64,000 nucleotides of DNA from Haliclona indistincta (lineage: Eukaryota; Porifera; Demospongiae; Haplosclerida; Chalinidae): the NCBI GenBank assembly GCA_964017065.1, contig OZ024786.1, forward strand, positions 7,941,047-8,005,046. Reading direction: 5' to 3'. The notes under the pieces were generated by a model, which saw only the letters and a list, made by a program, of their open reading frames with translations, did not search any database and had not been told where the DNA came from. The position numbers were made by a program, and so were the translations under genes. Each line of letters opens with the position of its first letter. Position 1 is the stretch's first letter. Positions 43,836-55,187 of this stretch are shown piece after piece.

Positions 43836-44420
43836 CAAGTATTAAAAAACATTTTTCAAAAAATGATAGAGATGTAGGGTTGGTAAAGAAGTGTGGAAAA
43901 AGTATGGGTACAAGAATGTAACAAAAGTAAAAGAACTAGAAAATACACAATGAGCTGAGTTACGAGCCGCACCTATTTGAGCCACACCCACACTGTAAAA
44001 CACCCTACATCGGTGGCATTAACCATGATCAATTGCAATTTTTTGATTTTTTGTTGAATGTACATAAATGAGCTTTGTTGAGATAATGCACAAGTCATGA
44101 CCTACATTGTTGTACATTATTGTTGCGAAAATTAAAGATTTAACAGACCATGAAATGGCACGTATTCATAACTCAGAAACGGATAATTAAAATATTCGGC
44201 CTGGGGGACTGGGATTTGGTACCTGTTCGCCTACTCCCACTTCGCCTACTCCCATTTTGCCTACTTACAGCCCCAAAGGGACGTTTTGCCTACTAGAAGT
44301 AAGCAAAACTAAACCCTAAACCCTGAACCCTAAAAACCTTCTCCTAACTGTGCAAAGTCGGGAGGGTGTCCTAAACCGGGCCTTCGGCCCTTGGTAAGCC
44401 TAAGGATCGTCGGGAGGGTG
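43836..44420. other. spacer with short repeats
   Basis: GCCTACTCCCACTT/GCCTACTCCCATTT/GCCTACTTACA at 44230-44270, CTAAACCCTAAACCC at 44310, and two copies of GTCGGGAGGGTGTCC (44358 and 44408). The coding remnant of copy B begins right after the second. Confidence 0.6.
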
Positions 44421-45415
44421 TCCTGTCACAAAGGAGAGGACGAGATTCTGGAAGACAATTTGTATGAAGGCACTTCAAAGGCAGCGGAAGGGTATGCTGC
44501 TGACATAACTGCAAATCGAGCCAAGGATGAGGGCATGAATATTGCTGTACATTGGCAGGACGATGATTCCTCGTCTGGCAAGGGTTTTCTTGGCGCTTTT
44601 CCTGACTGCAAAATAATGCTTTGTGGAGGACATGCTGCACGCGCTCACGGAAACATGCTTAAAAAAAGCTAAAGAATAAGCGACGTTTCACTGCTAAAGA
44701 GATAGAAAAACTGAAGGATAAGTATCCTGCTGTGCTTAGACTAAAGTGTCGATGTCCAAAAAAGCACAGGTCTGGTTGTGGCTGCATGACAGAAATGTTT
44801 GTCAAGGTAGCACGAAAAAATTTCTCCAGAGCCCTGCATGATGCAGGAACTGATCCTGAAAAATTCAAGAAGCGCATGACTGCTCTTCACCACCATGCAA
44901 GAGACATTCATGGTTGGGAAGTCACGGAAGGCGGCACGACGGTTCAGCAATTTTGTGATTTTCATCCCTTGTTTGTGTGCTCATGCGGAAGTTGTAAAAA
45001 AGATGAATTGACGTGTGAAGGTAAGCTGTATCACACGTCTTACGTTCTGAGCTGTCGTTTCCATGCCTTGCTCTATAAGATAGAGTGTGACAATAGATCA
45101 GGACGAGCAAGTGATCTCATTCACCCAGTGTTCGGTAAAGGTCACACGAGCAGGATGGAATCAGCTCATAGCATTCTGACAGTGTTCAGGCCCAAATCGT
45201 GGCACTTGTTTCGTCTCCATTACGAAGTTTCCACTAACTTGGCTCTTTTGCAGAGTAATGTTAATTACATGAATAGTGTGTGTGGCATGAACTACCACTG
45301 GCTATCTGATCTGTATCAGCGTTTGTCAATTCCCATTTTGATGCTTTTTATAGCAGCGACAGTAGAAGTTCCTTGGATTCCAACGACGAACCTGATTGTA
45401 CGTGTTGCTTGGTGA
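44421..45415 (+). pseudogene. Kolobok/Mutator-like transposase, copy B, 5'-truncated
   Basis: Begins inside the catalytic region (GEDEILEDNLYEGTSKAAEG), matching copy A at 32975. It continues with VHWQDDDSSSGKGF, IMLCGGHAARAH, CRCPKKHRSGCGCMTEMFVK, ALHHHARDIHGWEV, CSCGSCKKDELTCEG, FHALLYKIECDNRSG, and GKGHTSRMESAHSILTVF to about 45330. The A run at 44661-44667 has seven bases where eight join the frames. The N-terminus and the first catalytic block are absent. It is the best-preserved C-terminal half of the three copies. Confidence 0.6.
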
Positions 45416-45541
45416 TGATTAGTTTACATGTATAATATTATTTGAGCATATAATGCCATCACCATACTGACAGTTTAGCTATGTATATTTGTCCAACCTA
45501 TCAGCTACTTATTATTTACTCTGATTTTGTTTTATCTCCAG

Positions 45542-47378
45542 TGTTGCCCTCAAAATATTCATCACTTGAGAGCTTTAAGGCACTAATCAAGGAACACATA
45601 ATTAAACCGACACCAAGTGTTGATATCGCTGTAGAGATTCAAGAAGAAGATGTAACCTTATACCCTGTAACAGGGTGCCAAGATTGCAAAAAGAAATTGG
45701 AAAGTTCAGGCTTGTTGCCAGCGATCCTATCTGTCAGATGGAACTTTGTACACACCAGAATGTACAACTTTAAAGAGGAAGTTAGCAATATTGTACTTAG
45801 TATTATAACTTATTGCTATCATATTGTATAGGACTCTCGTCTACTCCCTTTGATCACCTCTGTGAGAAGTCTCCTTAAATACGGATGTTTTGATGGGCAT
45901 GTCAAACAATTCTCTGCCACAATGGTCTTTCTTCTTCGCTCCTATACTATGTGTACTAAACACAACATGTGCATCAATGTGTGAGTTTTAGAGCAGAGCG
46001 TGGGTAGGTATTTGTTGTAAACAGCTCAGTTGTGAATCTCATTACTAGTTATAATCACTCTTTGCCAGTCAATTATAAACACCTTCTCATGCATTGCAGA
46101 GGTCAAAATAATTTTGAAGTTTGTGTGGTCAATATGTCCATGCATAGCAGAATTTGTCTGGTCATTTGAAATTTTGTCTGGACATGTAAAGGCTAGATGT
46201 GCTAATGATAATCATTCACTGTGCTATCTAAACAAATTCCACCCATTGTTTTGGTTGACTGGTTAGTGGTTTCTAGAACAATGGTTGGTCAAAGTGACCA
46301 CTGAATGCCAGTTTTGACTGGTCAAAGCAGTCATATGCATGAAATTGACCGATGTCCGACTGTTATTTTGACCTCTGCATTGGCAATCATTGCCCTCCAG
46401 CAGACTGTTCAAAAACTACAGTCGATTTCAGTTGCGTTTGAAAATGGTGTAGCTCTGTGATCCACAGAGAGAATGTTCAGGTGACTTCTATCTGTTTTCT
46501 ACAATTCATCTGGACAATTTCTGTGGCTCACAGAGCTACACAAAGGACTACTTATGCAATGTTTTCATGGAGCACACCAATTTCAAATGCAACTGAAATT
46601 GACTGTACCAATGCTATTGTACAATAACCACGTGCTTCTGTAGCATAATCATTATTTTTATTATACACCATGATTATCCATTTAGCTACCACCTTGTTGG
46701 TTATTATGTGTATGGTTGGGTTTTGTGCAGTTTTAGTCCCACACGAAGTACGGAAGTGGGCGGAATATCTACCAGTGTTGGTTTCAAAGTAAGAACTGAT
46801 GAAACGTACGAGATTAAGCAATTGAAGGTATGGAAGATGAAAGGTTACATATAATTATTTCAATCTTATTCTTAGGGTTTTCCTGACCTTTCAGTCACAG
46901 TGGATGACGAACCCCATCTTTTTCTCGCAATTGGAGAGGTATTGATTGAATACACTATTAAATTTTGATATAATTACATACAGAACAAGAAAAAGAAAAA
47001 TATGTCATGGAGAGAAAGGGAGACTGGTGGTAGTAGTAGTAGTAGTACAGAAAGCGAAATCGGACAGTTGATGCTTTACTTGGTCGGAGCCCACGTGAGG
47101 AGGTTCAAGGTGACACGAAAAAAAAGTTCTCAATTTTCACCCATTCTTGGGCTCTACATGAAGGAAATGAAGGTGAGCGTGCTCCACACTGATGAGACAT
47201 TTTAAAATTTTTGTTCATTCTTTAGTTTCAACAAATCTTTGCTGATTTGAACTCCACTGAAGACCATAACAACTTTAAACTCTCCCTCTACGTCAGCAAC
47301 CCTGTTGACCTGGCTGAAGGTCTTGCAACTTCATTCAGAATGCTACATAAATTTCTCTCAATGGACATTGATAAATAA
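45542..47378 (+). CDS. PD-(D/E)XK-like family gene P5, most complete copy
   Basis: Exons: 45542-45780 (...YPVTGCQDCKKKLESSGLLP), 45832-45980 (DSRLLPLITSVRSLLKYGCF...SYTMCTKHNMCINV), 46731-46827 (FSPTRSTEVGGISTSVGFK), 46876-46938 (GFPDLSVTVDDEPHLFLAIGE), 46984-47172 (NKKKKNMSWRE...EIGQLMLYLVGAHV...ILGLYMKEMK) and 47226-47378 (FQQIFADLN...LHKFLSMDIDK, stop). All junctions have AG/GT. The motif PD-x17-E//N-K with a downstream GQLMLYL helix fits the PD-(D/E)XK fold, but this is inference. A C-x2-C pair in exon 1 is conserved with P1 and P2. The N-terminus is unknown because the transposase remnant lies directly upstream. Intron 2 (45981-46730) holds nothing recognised. Confidence 0.6.
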
Positions 47379-47639
47379 GTACAAACTCTCTCTCAGTACA
47401 TGAGACTGTACATTGTGAGTACTTGTTTCATTTCATTGTGAGTACATTTCATTGTGTAGTATACACTGAAATCTTGCAACTGTACGGGGTACAAATTTGT
47501 GTTGATCAGCAACACTTACCCCACACTATTTTTTTTAAAGTATGCCCACGCTTTTACGGCATGACTTAAACAAATGCAGCACTTTTTGTCAGTAATGAAG
47601 TGAAATAAACCCTGATGTACAAAAAAATGATGATGATAA

Positions 47640-48340
47640 GACTGTCACAAGTTAATGTTTGATTCCCGCACTGCCAGACTAATACTGCTGGGGATGCCAT
47701 GTGTAGAAGTAGATCTGGAATTTTTCAGGCAGGAAATAGCAGAGCGAGTCAGAGAGAAGCTGATGATGCAACGTAGCCAACCCATCACGGTACTATAAGG
47801 TTCATTCCACTTGAAGGAGAGAAGTGAAGCGAGTCGTTTGTATGTGACTGTTGCAGCACGGCCAAGACCACCATTTGTGGAGAAGATCAGGGGGTCATAG
47901 TACCATGCTCAACATTCCTAACTCTTTGATCATAAGAACGACGTTTCATCTGCTCTAACTGAGAAAACACTTGAGTGAGGGGACGATTACGATAAGATTT
48001 GGCAGAGGGATTAAAAACCTTAACATCAAAAAAATCCTTAGTGTTGCGATTGCCCCAAAAGCCTTGAGCTCTTACATCGAGACGGGCACCATCAGTGGTT
48101 ATAGCAGAACGATATACCAAGGTCTCACCAGTCAATGGCTGGAGTTCTGGCTCAGTTGTAACATCATGACAAACTTCAGACATCAAATTAGCAGTTAAAT
48201 CACGGAGCTCATTATGTCGAAGTGTAGGAAGGCCTCCATGAGGACAATTCATGGCATGCTCAACAGCAAAATCAGCTCCACAAACACATTTTAATGGCAG
48301 TCTTGCAGGTTACCCCACACTATCCACTACAGCTAGCTTA
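47640..48340 (-). pseudogene. retroelement-associated endonuclease-like C-terminal domain
   Basis: On the minus strand: KCVCGADFAVEHAMNCPHGG, LRHNELRDLTANLMSEVCHD, EPELQPLTGE, ARLDVRAQGFWG, DFFDVKVFNPSAKSY and RVRNVEHGTMTP. After a frame change at the G run 47890-47894 (five; six would join the frames) it continues LIFSTNGGLGRAATVTYKRL and SFSLTRSAISCL to about 47660. I recall this domain from the C-terminus of uncharacterised, reverse-transcriptase-linked proteins of corals and sponges. LDV...FFDVK resembles a D...D-x-K nuclease motif. No reverse transcriptase is visible upstream, so this is a 5'-truncated copy or a lone domain. Confidence 0.55.
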
Positions 48341-49351
48341 GGAGTAGTCTGGCGAGACCCAGCCCCTTCGCTTTCAGGTGTAGCAGGAATTTAATTAGTG
48401 ACGTGATCACACAATAGCTACTATGAACAAGGACTGTCAGCCTTCTCGTGGTGAAGAATCGTTCTTGAAAGCAATCAGAGAGGGAAGCTACAACAGTTCA
48501 GCGTTAGTCACAGCCACAAGAGTAGAAACGTGGCGCTCAAAAACAGACCGTCTAACTATACTAGTAGCTGTACCGACCAACGCGCGCGTATCTGTCCTTT
48601 ACAATAGCTGTTCCACACTCGTAATAGGCCAGTTCTTTAGCAGCAGAAACGTTCGTCTCCTCCACTTGCGGTTCAAGCAATCACGTGGAATGCAATAATG
48701 GCAAATGCTGCAACTTGGATCTGATGGACTGCACTCTAGATGGCAGATCAGAGTGCACAACTTTTGGAATAGACGTTTTTACCCAGAGAGCTAAAGAATG
48801 CAATAATGAGATAATTGACGTGACGTCACAACTGGAGTACATCCATCCGCCATTTTGTTACGTTAATACATTATGGCAATGGGGAAAACAGCGTTTTGCG
48901 TAGCCGTGTAGCTCTGCAACGTGACTGAATATTCTATTTCTACGGATATCTATGTAAAGTTCAAACTATGCTCTACATAATTCTGAAGAAAACCAGCAGC
49001 AAACGCACCCAGATGCCGAGTTACAAGGCTTGCATACAAGTAGGTGACACTCGTAATAATGGCTGTTTGCTGGCACGCACAGCAGATCACAGTCAGAGCC
49101 GTTTGTTAACCAGAGTGCTGTCATGTTTGGATAGTATTACAATAGAATGGACGACGGCTAGGACTACAAGTTTGACAGCAAGTCACCTTCAGGTAGGTCA
49201 ACCACACCCGCGAAATAACAAGCGATCTTATGTAAATCACTTGATCATGCTAATACATGTAGCTTGCAGCTATGCAGGCTGAAAGTACAATGTGCAAGTC
49301 ATGCATGGCCGCCGAGGGTTTTGTGAAATCTGTTTATTTATATTGTAATAG
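48341..49351. other. spacer upstream of P6
   Basis: Short open stretches (48423-48698, 48968-49282) show no domain. AGCTATGCAGGCTGA...TGCAAGTCATGCATGGC...GAGGGTTTTGTGAAAT at 49266-49330 matches 30304-30360 inside P2, so upstream intron sequence is shared between P2 and P6. Confidence 0.4.
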
Positions 49352-50217
49352 GACCCTCGACTCTTACAGCTTATTACGGCTGTAAGGAGTGTTATGAAAT
49401 TCGGGTGCTACAATGGACACGTTAAGCAACTATCGGCAAATATGGTCTCTCTCTTGCGAACATATGCTATATGCACCAAGCACATGAATGTGTGAGTTTT
49501 GATTTCAGTTTCCACTGTAGTGATGTAAATATTTTATGGCACAGCTTCAGCCCATCCAGATCAACCGAGGTTGGAGGTGTAGTTACTAAAATCGGCTTTA
49601 AGCCAGCGCAAGCACAAGATGAGGATATTGAGATAAAGCTAGTGAAAGTAGGTGTAATGCTAGGATGAAGAAAATGTTGTCATTTCGTTTTAGGGTTATC
49701 CTGATCTCTCAGTTCTAGTGGAAGAAGAGCCATACCTGTTCCTAGCCATTGGAGAGGTAAAGGCTTCGGCTGACACTGCTACTTTATGTATGCATTTTTA
49801 TGTGTACAGAATAAAAAGAAAAGGAAGTTGACATGGAGAGAGGCGAAAGACAGTGTACCAGCTGACACCTCCAGTGAAATAGGCCAGCTTATGCTATATC
49901 TAGTGGCAGCCCATTTCAAGAGATTTTCAGTCAGTAAAAAACACAATATTCCAACTCCAGTCCTTGGACTTTACATGAAAGATATGAAAGTAAGCATGTA
50001 AACCGCTAATCAGACTTAGTCATGTGTGTGTTTGTTCATTGTTTAGTTTCAACAAGTCATTGCTGATATGTTCAGCACAGGTGATCCCATGGAGTACAAG
50101 CTATCCCTGTATGTAACCCCTCCTGTTACAATTGGTGAAGGACTCTCTAAGTCCGTTGAGGTGTTACACAAATTTCTAGCAATGAGCATTGAGAAAGGAG
50201 GAACCCAAGCAACCTGA
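49352..50217 (+). CDS. PD-(D/E)XK-like family gene P6
   Basis: Exons: 49352-49491 (DPRLLQLITAVRSVMKFGCY...CTKHMNV), 49545-49647 (FSPSRSTEVGGVVTKIGFK), 49694-49756 (GYPDLSVLVEEEPYLFLAIG-E), 49810-49989 (NKKKRKLTWREAKDSVP...EIGQLMLYLVAAHF...LGLYMKDMK) and 50047-50217 (FQQVIADMFS...LHKFLAMSIEKGG, stop). All splice signals are intact and no lesion is visible in these exons. The GYPD exon is exactly 63 bp, as in P3, P5, P7 and P8. Exon 1 with the C-x2-C pair was not found. Tandem arrangement with P5 and P7 suggests local duplication. Confidence 0.6.
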
Positions 50218-50889
50218 GAACTCTTGGGGATGGCTGACATAGCCCAGTAGCACTTATTCTGTCATTTATTTGTTTATTGAAAATTGACACCTACATAATT
50301 ATTGCACTGAATCTAGTGTAGTGTATACAGTTATCCGACAGCTTCTGAGAGATCTGGGTACCCGTGCACAAAGAAAATTTTGAAGACCACGCCCATTGTG
50401 GGCAAAAATTAAGATAAAATTATACTAGCTGCACCCACAAGCTAACATGTGGTTACCACAATTTGATAACTAGCTGACACAGTTTATTTTGTATTCATTT
50501 GTCTCTCCTTGGTCAAGATATGACTATAGTAAAAAGAATTCCACAGCACACAAACACATTGATAAAACTATATTGGTAACATGAGATCTTCAAACTTGTC
50601 TCTTTAGCCCTGTCGTTTGCTTTCTACAAAATTTACATTCAAACAACTATTAAATTAAACTGTTGACACATTTGCAATAATAGTGAAATTGAAAGTAATT
50701 AGTGGAAAATAAAACTACAATGTTTTAGCATTGTGTGAATTGTAGAAGTTGTAGCAGTCTCAGTTGTGTTGCTGTAACAATTCCTGTGGAACTGTGTTCC
50801 AAATATCAAAAAACAATTAGCAAGACCTTCTGATAATCCATTCCATCATATCTTGTGAAGCTTATACTTTTTTTCTATTGGTGCCACAG
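50218..50889. other. spacer between P6 and P7
   Basis: AT-rich, without conserved exons. The first 92 bp (to 50309) are shared with the downstream copy P8 as its 3' flank. Confidence 0.4.
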
Positions 50890-51943
50890 TTTCTCTCCTT
50901 CCAAGAGTACTGAGGTAGGGGGGGTGGTTTCAAAAATCGGATTTCAAGATAAAGAGTGTTTTGAAACTAAACTAATCAAGGTACAAAATAATAGTTATAA
51001 CTAGTACGTTTGCAAAATATAGGGACGAGCCTGAGCTGATTTCTGGCCAGCCGCAGGACAAAAAGCAACTTGTAATCCGACATGATAGTAGCATGACAGG
51101 CAAGCTTGTTGATTATAGAGCGTCACGAGCCAGCTCCCGTCATTGGAATTCTTGCACCAGCATTCTAGGCTTCTGGATTCCGCTTCTCAGTGGCAGCTTA
51201 GCACAGCTGTTATGCTGTACATCAGTTAACATCATCCATTCCTGTGCCCGTTCGTGTCATGGGAAGCATTGTCCACTGAGCACGTCAGCATGATTGTGCG
51301 CTATGCGTTATTGATTGAATAGGTTTATTCTCGGGAGCATTGAGAGGACAACATGCGTGCCACATACATAGATAGATACATCCCCGTGACATGAGATCAC
51401 CATCAATGTGAGCTCTCTCATGCTCGCCCAATTATAAGACTAGAATAATGTTATTTGTATCTTTAGGGCATCCCAGATTTATCTGTAGTGAGTGAGGAAG
51501 AGCCATGCTTGTTCCTTTCTATTGGCGAGGTAGGCTACTTAGTTTCGGAACACGTTTCACTGCTTTTTATTATACAGAACAAAAAGAGGAAGCTCTCCTG
51601 GAGAGAAGCGGCGGACAGTGAAGTGAATAATACAAGCAGTGAAATTGGGCAGCTAATGTGGTACCTAGTTGCGGCTCACTTTAAACGATTCTCTATAAGT
51701 CGAATAGTCCCAGCACCTGTATTAGGCCTTTACATAAAGGATATGAAAGTGAGTGTGTACACTGCTGATCTGACATTGTCTGTGTTTATTCTTTAGTTCC
51801 AACAAGTCATTGCTGACGTAACTAAGGGCCAAGAGTTGAATACATATGATCTCTCACTATATGTGACTGAAGGCATTGGTATTGAAACCGGACTAGTGCA
51901 GTCGATGGAAATTCTTCACAAATTTCTATCTATGACTGTTTAG
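50890..51943 (+). CDS. PD-(D/E)XK-like family gene P7, 5'-truncated
   Basis: Exons: 50890-50980 (FSPSKSTEVGGVVSKIGFQ), 51467-51529 (GIPDLSVVSEEEPCLFLSIG-E), 51578-51748 (NKKRKLSWREAADSEVNN...EIGQLMWYLVAAHF...LGLYIKDMK) and 51797-51943 (FQQVIADVTKG...LHKFLSMTV, stop). The intron 50981-51466 is enlarged (486 bp against about 46 bp in P5 and P6), so something inserted there. No target duplication was identified. Upstream exons are absent. Motif residues PD, E and NK are all kept. Confidence 0.55.
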
Positions 51944-52252
51944 AATGTGCCATGAAGTGTTCTATGGATGACTTCATCACTGTAACTGTTTAGAATTTGT
52001 TGACCATGAAGTTTTTCATTGATTGATTGATCATGGTGATAGTTAATAGTGAAGTCAGCAGCTACAATTTATACCTCAGTCTCAAACTCTTCGGAAAACT
52101 CTACTGTGTGCGTGTACCTAGATAAAATGCTTTTTTACTAGTCAAAGGACAGATGATCGAATGCTAAATAAACTGTGCACGTCAGCTTGTGGTAGCTTTA
52201 TGTCAGCTAGAGGTCGTTAGTGCTGTGATTCATTCAGACATTTTATATAGTC
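51944..52252. other. spacer, nothing recognised
   Basis: Unique AT-rich sequence between P7 and transposase copy C. The phrase AACTGTTTAGAAT(T/G)TG occurs twice (51935, 51986). Confidence 0.3.
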
Positions 52253-52780
52253 ATGCTGACAAGAAAGGACAAGCGTCTTTCGTCTGCGAGAAAAAGACTG
52301 ATGAGCCAACTGGGAAAGAGATCAAGACTTGGAAAAAGCCGAGCTTCTGAAGAACAGTCCACAACTCCAGGAGAATTAATCACACTGCAGGAGGCAAATT
52401 CTCAACCGCTATCACACTCGGCGGGGAATGACAATCCAGAGTTTTCTTCCAACAGATGTCCTGCTGTGACTGAGGGACCAGCTAAGGTAATTTTAAGTGA
52501 CTCGCTGCTGGAGAGTGATTCAGTACCTCCAAGCAGTGATTCTGAGTATTTCCCCACGCCCGAGAAGCGACGGCGGGTTGCCATAATGCAACAGCCAGTT
52601 GAGGCTGCTTCTCTGGGTAGAGGAATATTTGTGTGTCTCTCTTCACAGATATCAGCATTCTTACACCAGGTCAATGCTAACATGTCATGCCGTACCCCAG
52701 GGTGTAGTGGAGTGTACGTTCCAGTCAGAGTAGTGTGTGAGGGGCTGGGTGGGGGATTGAAAGTAGAGATTGCTTGTAAT
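52253..52780 (+). pseudogene. Kolobok/Mutator-like transposase, copy C, N-terminal part only
   Basis: ATG 52253 opens MLTRKDKRLSSARKRLMSQL and follows copy A closely to VVCEGLGGGLKVEIACN, then diverges abruptly at about 52780. Sequence after this is unrelated, so the gene was cut or recombined here. It shares SDSEYFPTPEKRRRVAIMQQ and CRTPGCSGVYVPVRVVCEG. The intact GGGLK stretch shows that copy A lost bases at 32638. There is no catalytic region. Confidence 0.6.
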
Positions 52781-52986
52781 GTAGTGCTGCAAACGGATGT
52801 GCATTGCATTATCCGGACATCTGGTTACTTACTGCGTTTTTAGGAAAACTTGCAAATTCGTGCGCGTGCGTCGCCGGAATGCGCATGCGTACATGTCAGA
52901 TGGCAGTGTCGATTGGGGCAACCGCGTGCACTGAGTAGTATTTTACTAGTCTAGTACTGGTCGTGGACGTACATGGCTTGTTCGAC

Positions 52987-53969
52987 ATGTCTGGTCCTAC
53001 TCCTAGACCTAGACCTGTGTCAGTGTTTGCTCGCGTGGTAGATTCACCGTCAACTTGTACAAGTGAAGTTAGTTATCAGCATGGCTCATCCAGCGAGGTA
53101 AACCACGTGATGGAAATCATGAAATGAACATTATAATTCTCTACTTTTCCCTATAGTCTTCGATGATCACCTACAAAGTGAAAATTCTGAATCCGGTGAC
53201 CAAGAAAAAGAAAGCTCTAACACGACTCTTACACAATTTCACTGGAAAATTCGGTTCGGTTGAAGAGATTAAAGAAACACTGCACAGTGAGTTTGAAGAT
53301 GTGCTCGCAGACTCTTCTTCTCTTGATGTTGGCTACTTCGACGGCCGTCAATCTGTCAAAATGTCTTTAATATCGACTAAAGATATTGATGCAATGTACA
53401 AAGCTAGAGGAACCTCCAACTCTATCTTTTTATGGGCAGAAAATGTTGAACGAGATTGTGAAACTCCTGACGCTCCACCTGAAAAGAAACGCAAGAAGAG
53501 ATCTGAAAAAGAGGAGGAGATTGATGAGATATATGAAGAGTTGAATTTGGAGCACTCAGACAGTTATTCAGTCCCGCAACTTCGGCTTTGGGCGAGAATG
53601 ATAAAGAGTGGAGCGTACGATGACTACCATGAGCCACCCAAAGTACCACTGATAACAGGAAAGGTATTTGGTAATCAGCAGAAGAGAGAGAAGGAGTCTA
53701 TGGTAGACGCATTTGCTAGTGCTGCAGGTGCTATCGCCAAGGCTTTAACCCCTCAACAACAAGTCGTACCACAGCCCATAACATCTAGTAATGAGTCTAC
53801 TTCGAGGCCTACATGCATGGGCATTTCTCCGAACAAATCTACGGACCTTAGGATGAAGAACTTACAACAGCTTCGACTTCTTCATCAGCTATATGAAGAA
53901 GGGGTACTCACAGACGATGAGCGGGCTGAACAAAAATTGTGTATCCTACATGCTATGCGGCAACTATAA
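52987..53969 (+). CDS. transposon accessory protein with SHOCT-like C-terminus
   Basis: Exon 1, 52987-53097 (MSGPTPRPRPVSVFARVVDS), and exon 2, 53157-53969, join in phase 0 to give 307 residues. Residues about 40-130 (YKVKILNPVTKKKKALTRLL...FLWAENVE) read like a PB1/ubiquitin-like fold, as a guess. A nuclear-localisation-like PPEKKRKKRSEKEEE follows, then LWARMIKSGAYDDYHEPPKV. The last 35 residues (LQQLRLLHQLYEEGVLTDDE...) match the short SHOCT oligomerisation motif. The gene is intact and lies tail-to-tail with the transposase, about 170 bp apart. Its role in transposition is inference from location. Confidence 0.65.
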
Positions 53970-54140
53970 TCGACTGGCAAGCTCTTCATTATCATCATAA
54001 ACTATTGACTGGGAAGCTCTTCATTATCATAATCGCTTTGACTGGCAAGCTGTTCATTTATATCACCCATATCACCAATATTAATTATTGTTGGTATCAG
54101 ATATCACCAATAATTTTATTCATTACAAAAAATGAATAAG

Positions 54141-55187
54141 CTAGTGGTATATACAGCAGGCATTAATCCAGTTCTCACAATCTTCACCAGTTACAGTTGC
54201 AAAAGCTGCTAGTACTATGGTCTCTATGTCATCCGTTGCACTCAATTCGAACTCCATTGCTCTAATGGCCGACTTCACTTTACTAAAGAGCATCTCAATG
54301 GGATTGTAATCAGGGCTGTAAGGCGGTAGGAAATGGACAAGAGCTCCAACGTCTTCAATACAGCTTTCTACACCAGAAACGTGGTGAACCGAACAATTAT
54401 CCATGATCACAACACTGTTAGGATCGACTCCGTTGAATGTCATTAGGTGAGGTAATAATCGCTTTTCAATAAAGTCGACAAATATATCCCCAGTAACACT
54501 TTCTCGAACTATCTGCAGATCTAACACACCTCTAATAGTCATAGCAGCGATCACGGATATACGTTCACCCCGTACAAGTAGCTTCTGGCATTTGACTGGT
54601 TTTCCACGTATTCCATACCCATACTTGCGTAAAGCATCTCTTCGATCGCAGCCTGTCTCATCTATGAAGATCAGTAGGTGGCTGGGATAGATGGATACGT
54701 CCATTGCAAACACAGCTCGAAGATCCTTATCTTGTTGTAATGCAACAAGCTGCATTTTTTTCCTGGTAAAATTACTCTTCTTTAGAAAAATGCAAATGGA
54801 GGCGGGGCTAATATCAAGGTCAAACATCCACAGTATCTGTTGCTGAATCTCCCACAGGTATATTCCAGGATTGCCCAAAACGAGATGCAGTACCGTTAGC
54901 TGTACAGGCTTGGTAAGCTTAGTGTCAGGATGTTCACTGGCAGAACGTAACTTTTTGCTCACAGAACCAGAGACTCGAAACTTGTTCATAATTCTGTGCA
55001 CAGTAGACACATCAACACATAATTTAGTAGCCACTTGGTCCAGAGTATCCCCATGAACATCTCGTAGCCACACCATTCGCCAACGAAGGTCATCGCTGTA
55101 GGCACTAGTTCTTTTAGGTTCACACGAATGACCGACTGCTGTAGCCATCATGCCAGCTAGGCTCCGCCCATTACAGCGCTTGCTCAT
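54141..55187 (-). CDS. Tc1/IS630-type DD34E transposase
   Basis: Intact frame ending at 54141. In-frame ATGs occur at 55244, 55187 (MSKRCNGRSL) and further in. I chose 55187 because 55244 lies inside the putative terminal repeat. The N-terminal helix-turn-helix region (LRWRMVWLRDVHGDTLDQVA...VSTVHRIMNKF) precedes the catalytic core: LLIFIDETGCDRR (Asp), VVIMDNCSVHH (Asp) and PPYSPDYNPIEMLF (Glu). The second Asp and the Glu are separated by 34 residues. PVQLTVLHLVLGNPGIYLWE is the second DNA-binding block. No lesion seen, so this copy could be active. Confidence 0.9.
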   Translation of the reverse strand: MSKRCNGRSLAGMMATAVGHSCEPKRTSAYSDDLRWRMVWLRDVHGDTLDQVATKLCVDVSTVHRIMNKFRVSGSVSKKLRSASEHPDTKLTKPVQLTVLHLVLGNPGIYLWEIQQQILWMFDLDISPASICIFLKKSNFTRKKMQLVALQQDKDLRAVFAMDVSIYPSHLLIFIDETGCDRRDALRKYGYGIRGKPVKCQKLLVRGERISVIAAMTIRGVLDLQIVRESVTGDIFVDFIEKRLLPHLMTFNGVDPNSVVIMDNCSVHHVSGVESCIEDVGALVHFLPPYSPDYNPIEMLFSKVKSAIRAMEFELSATDDIETIVLAAFATVTGEDCENWINACCIYH

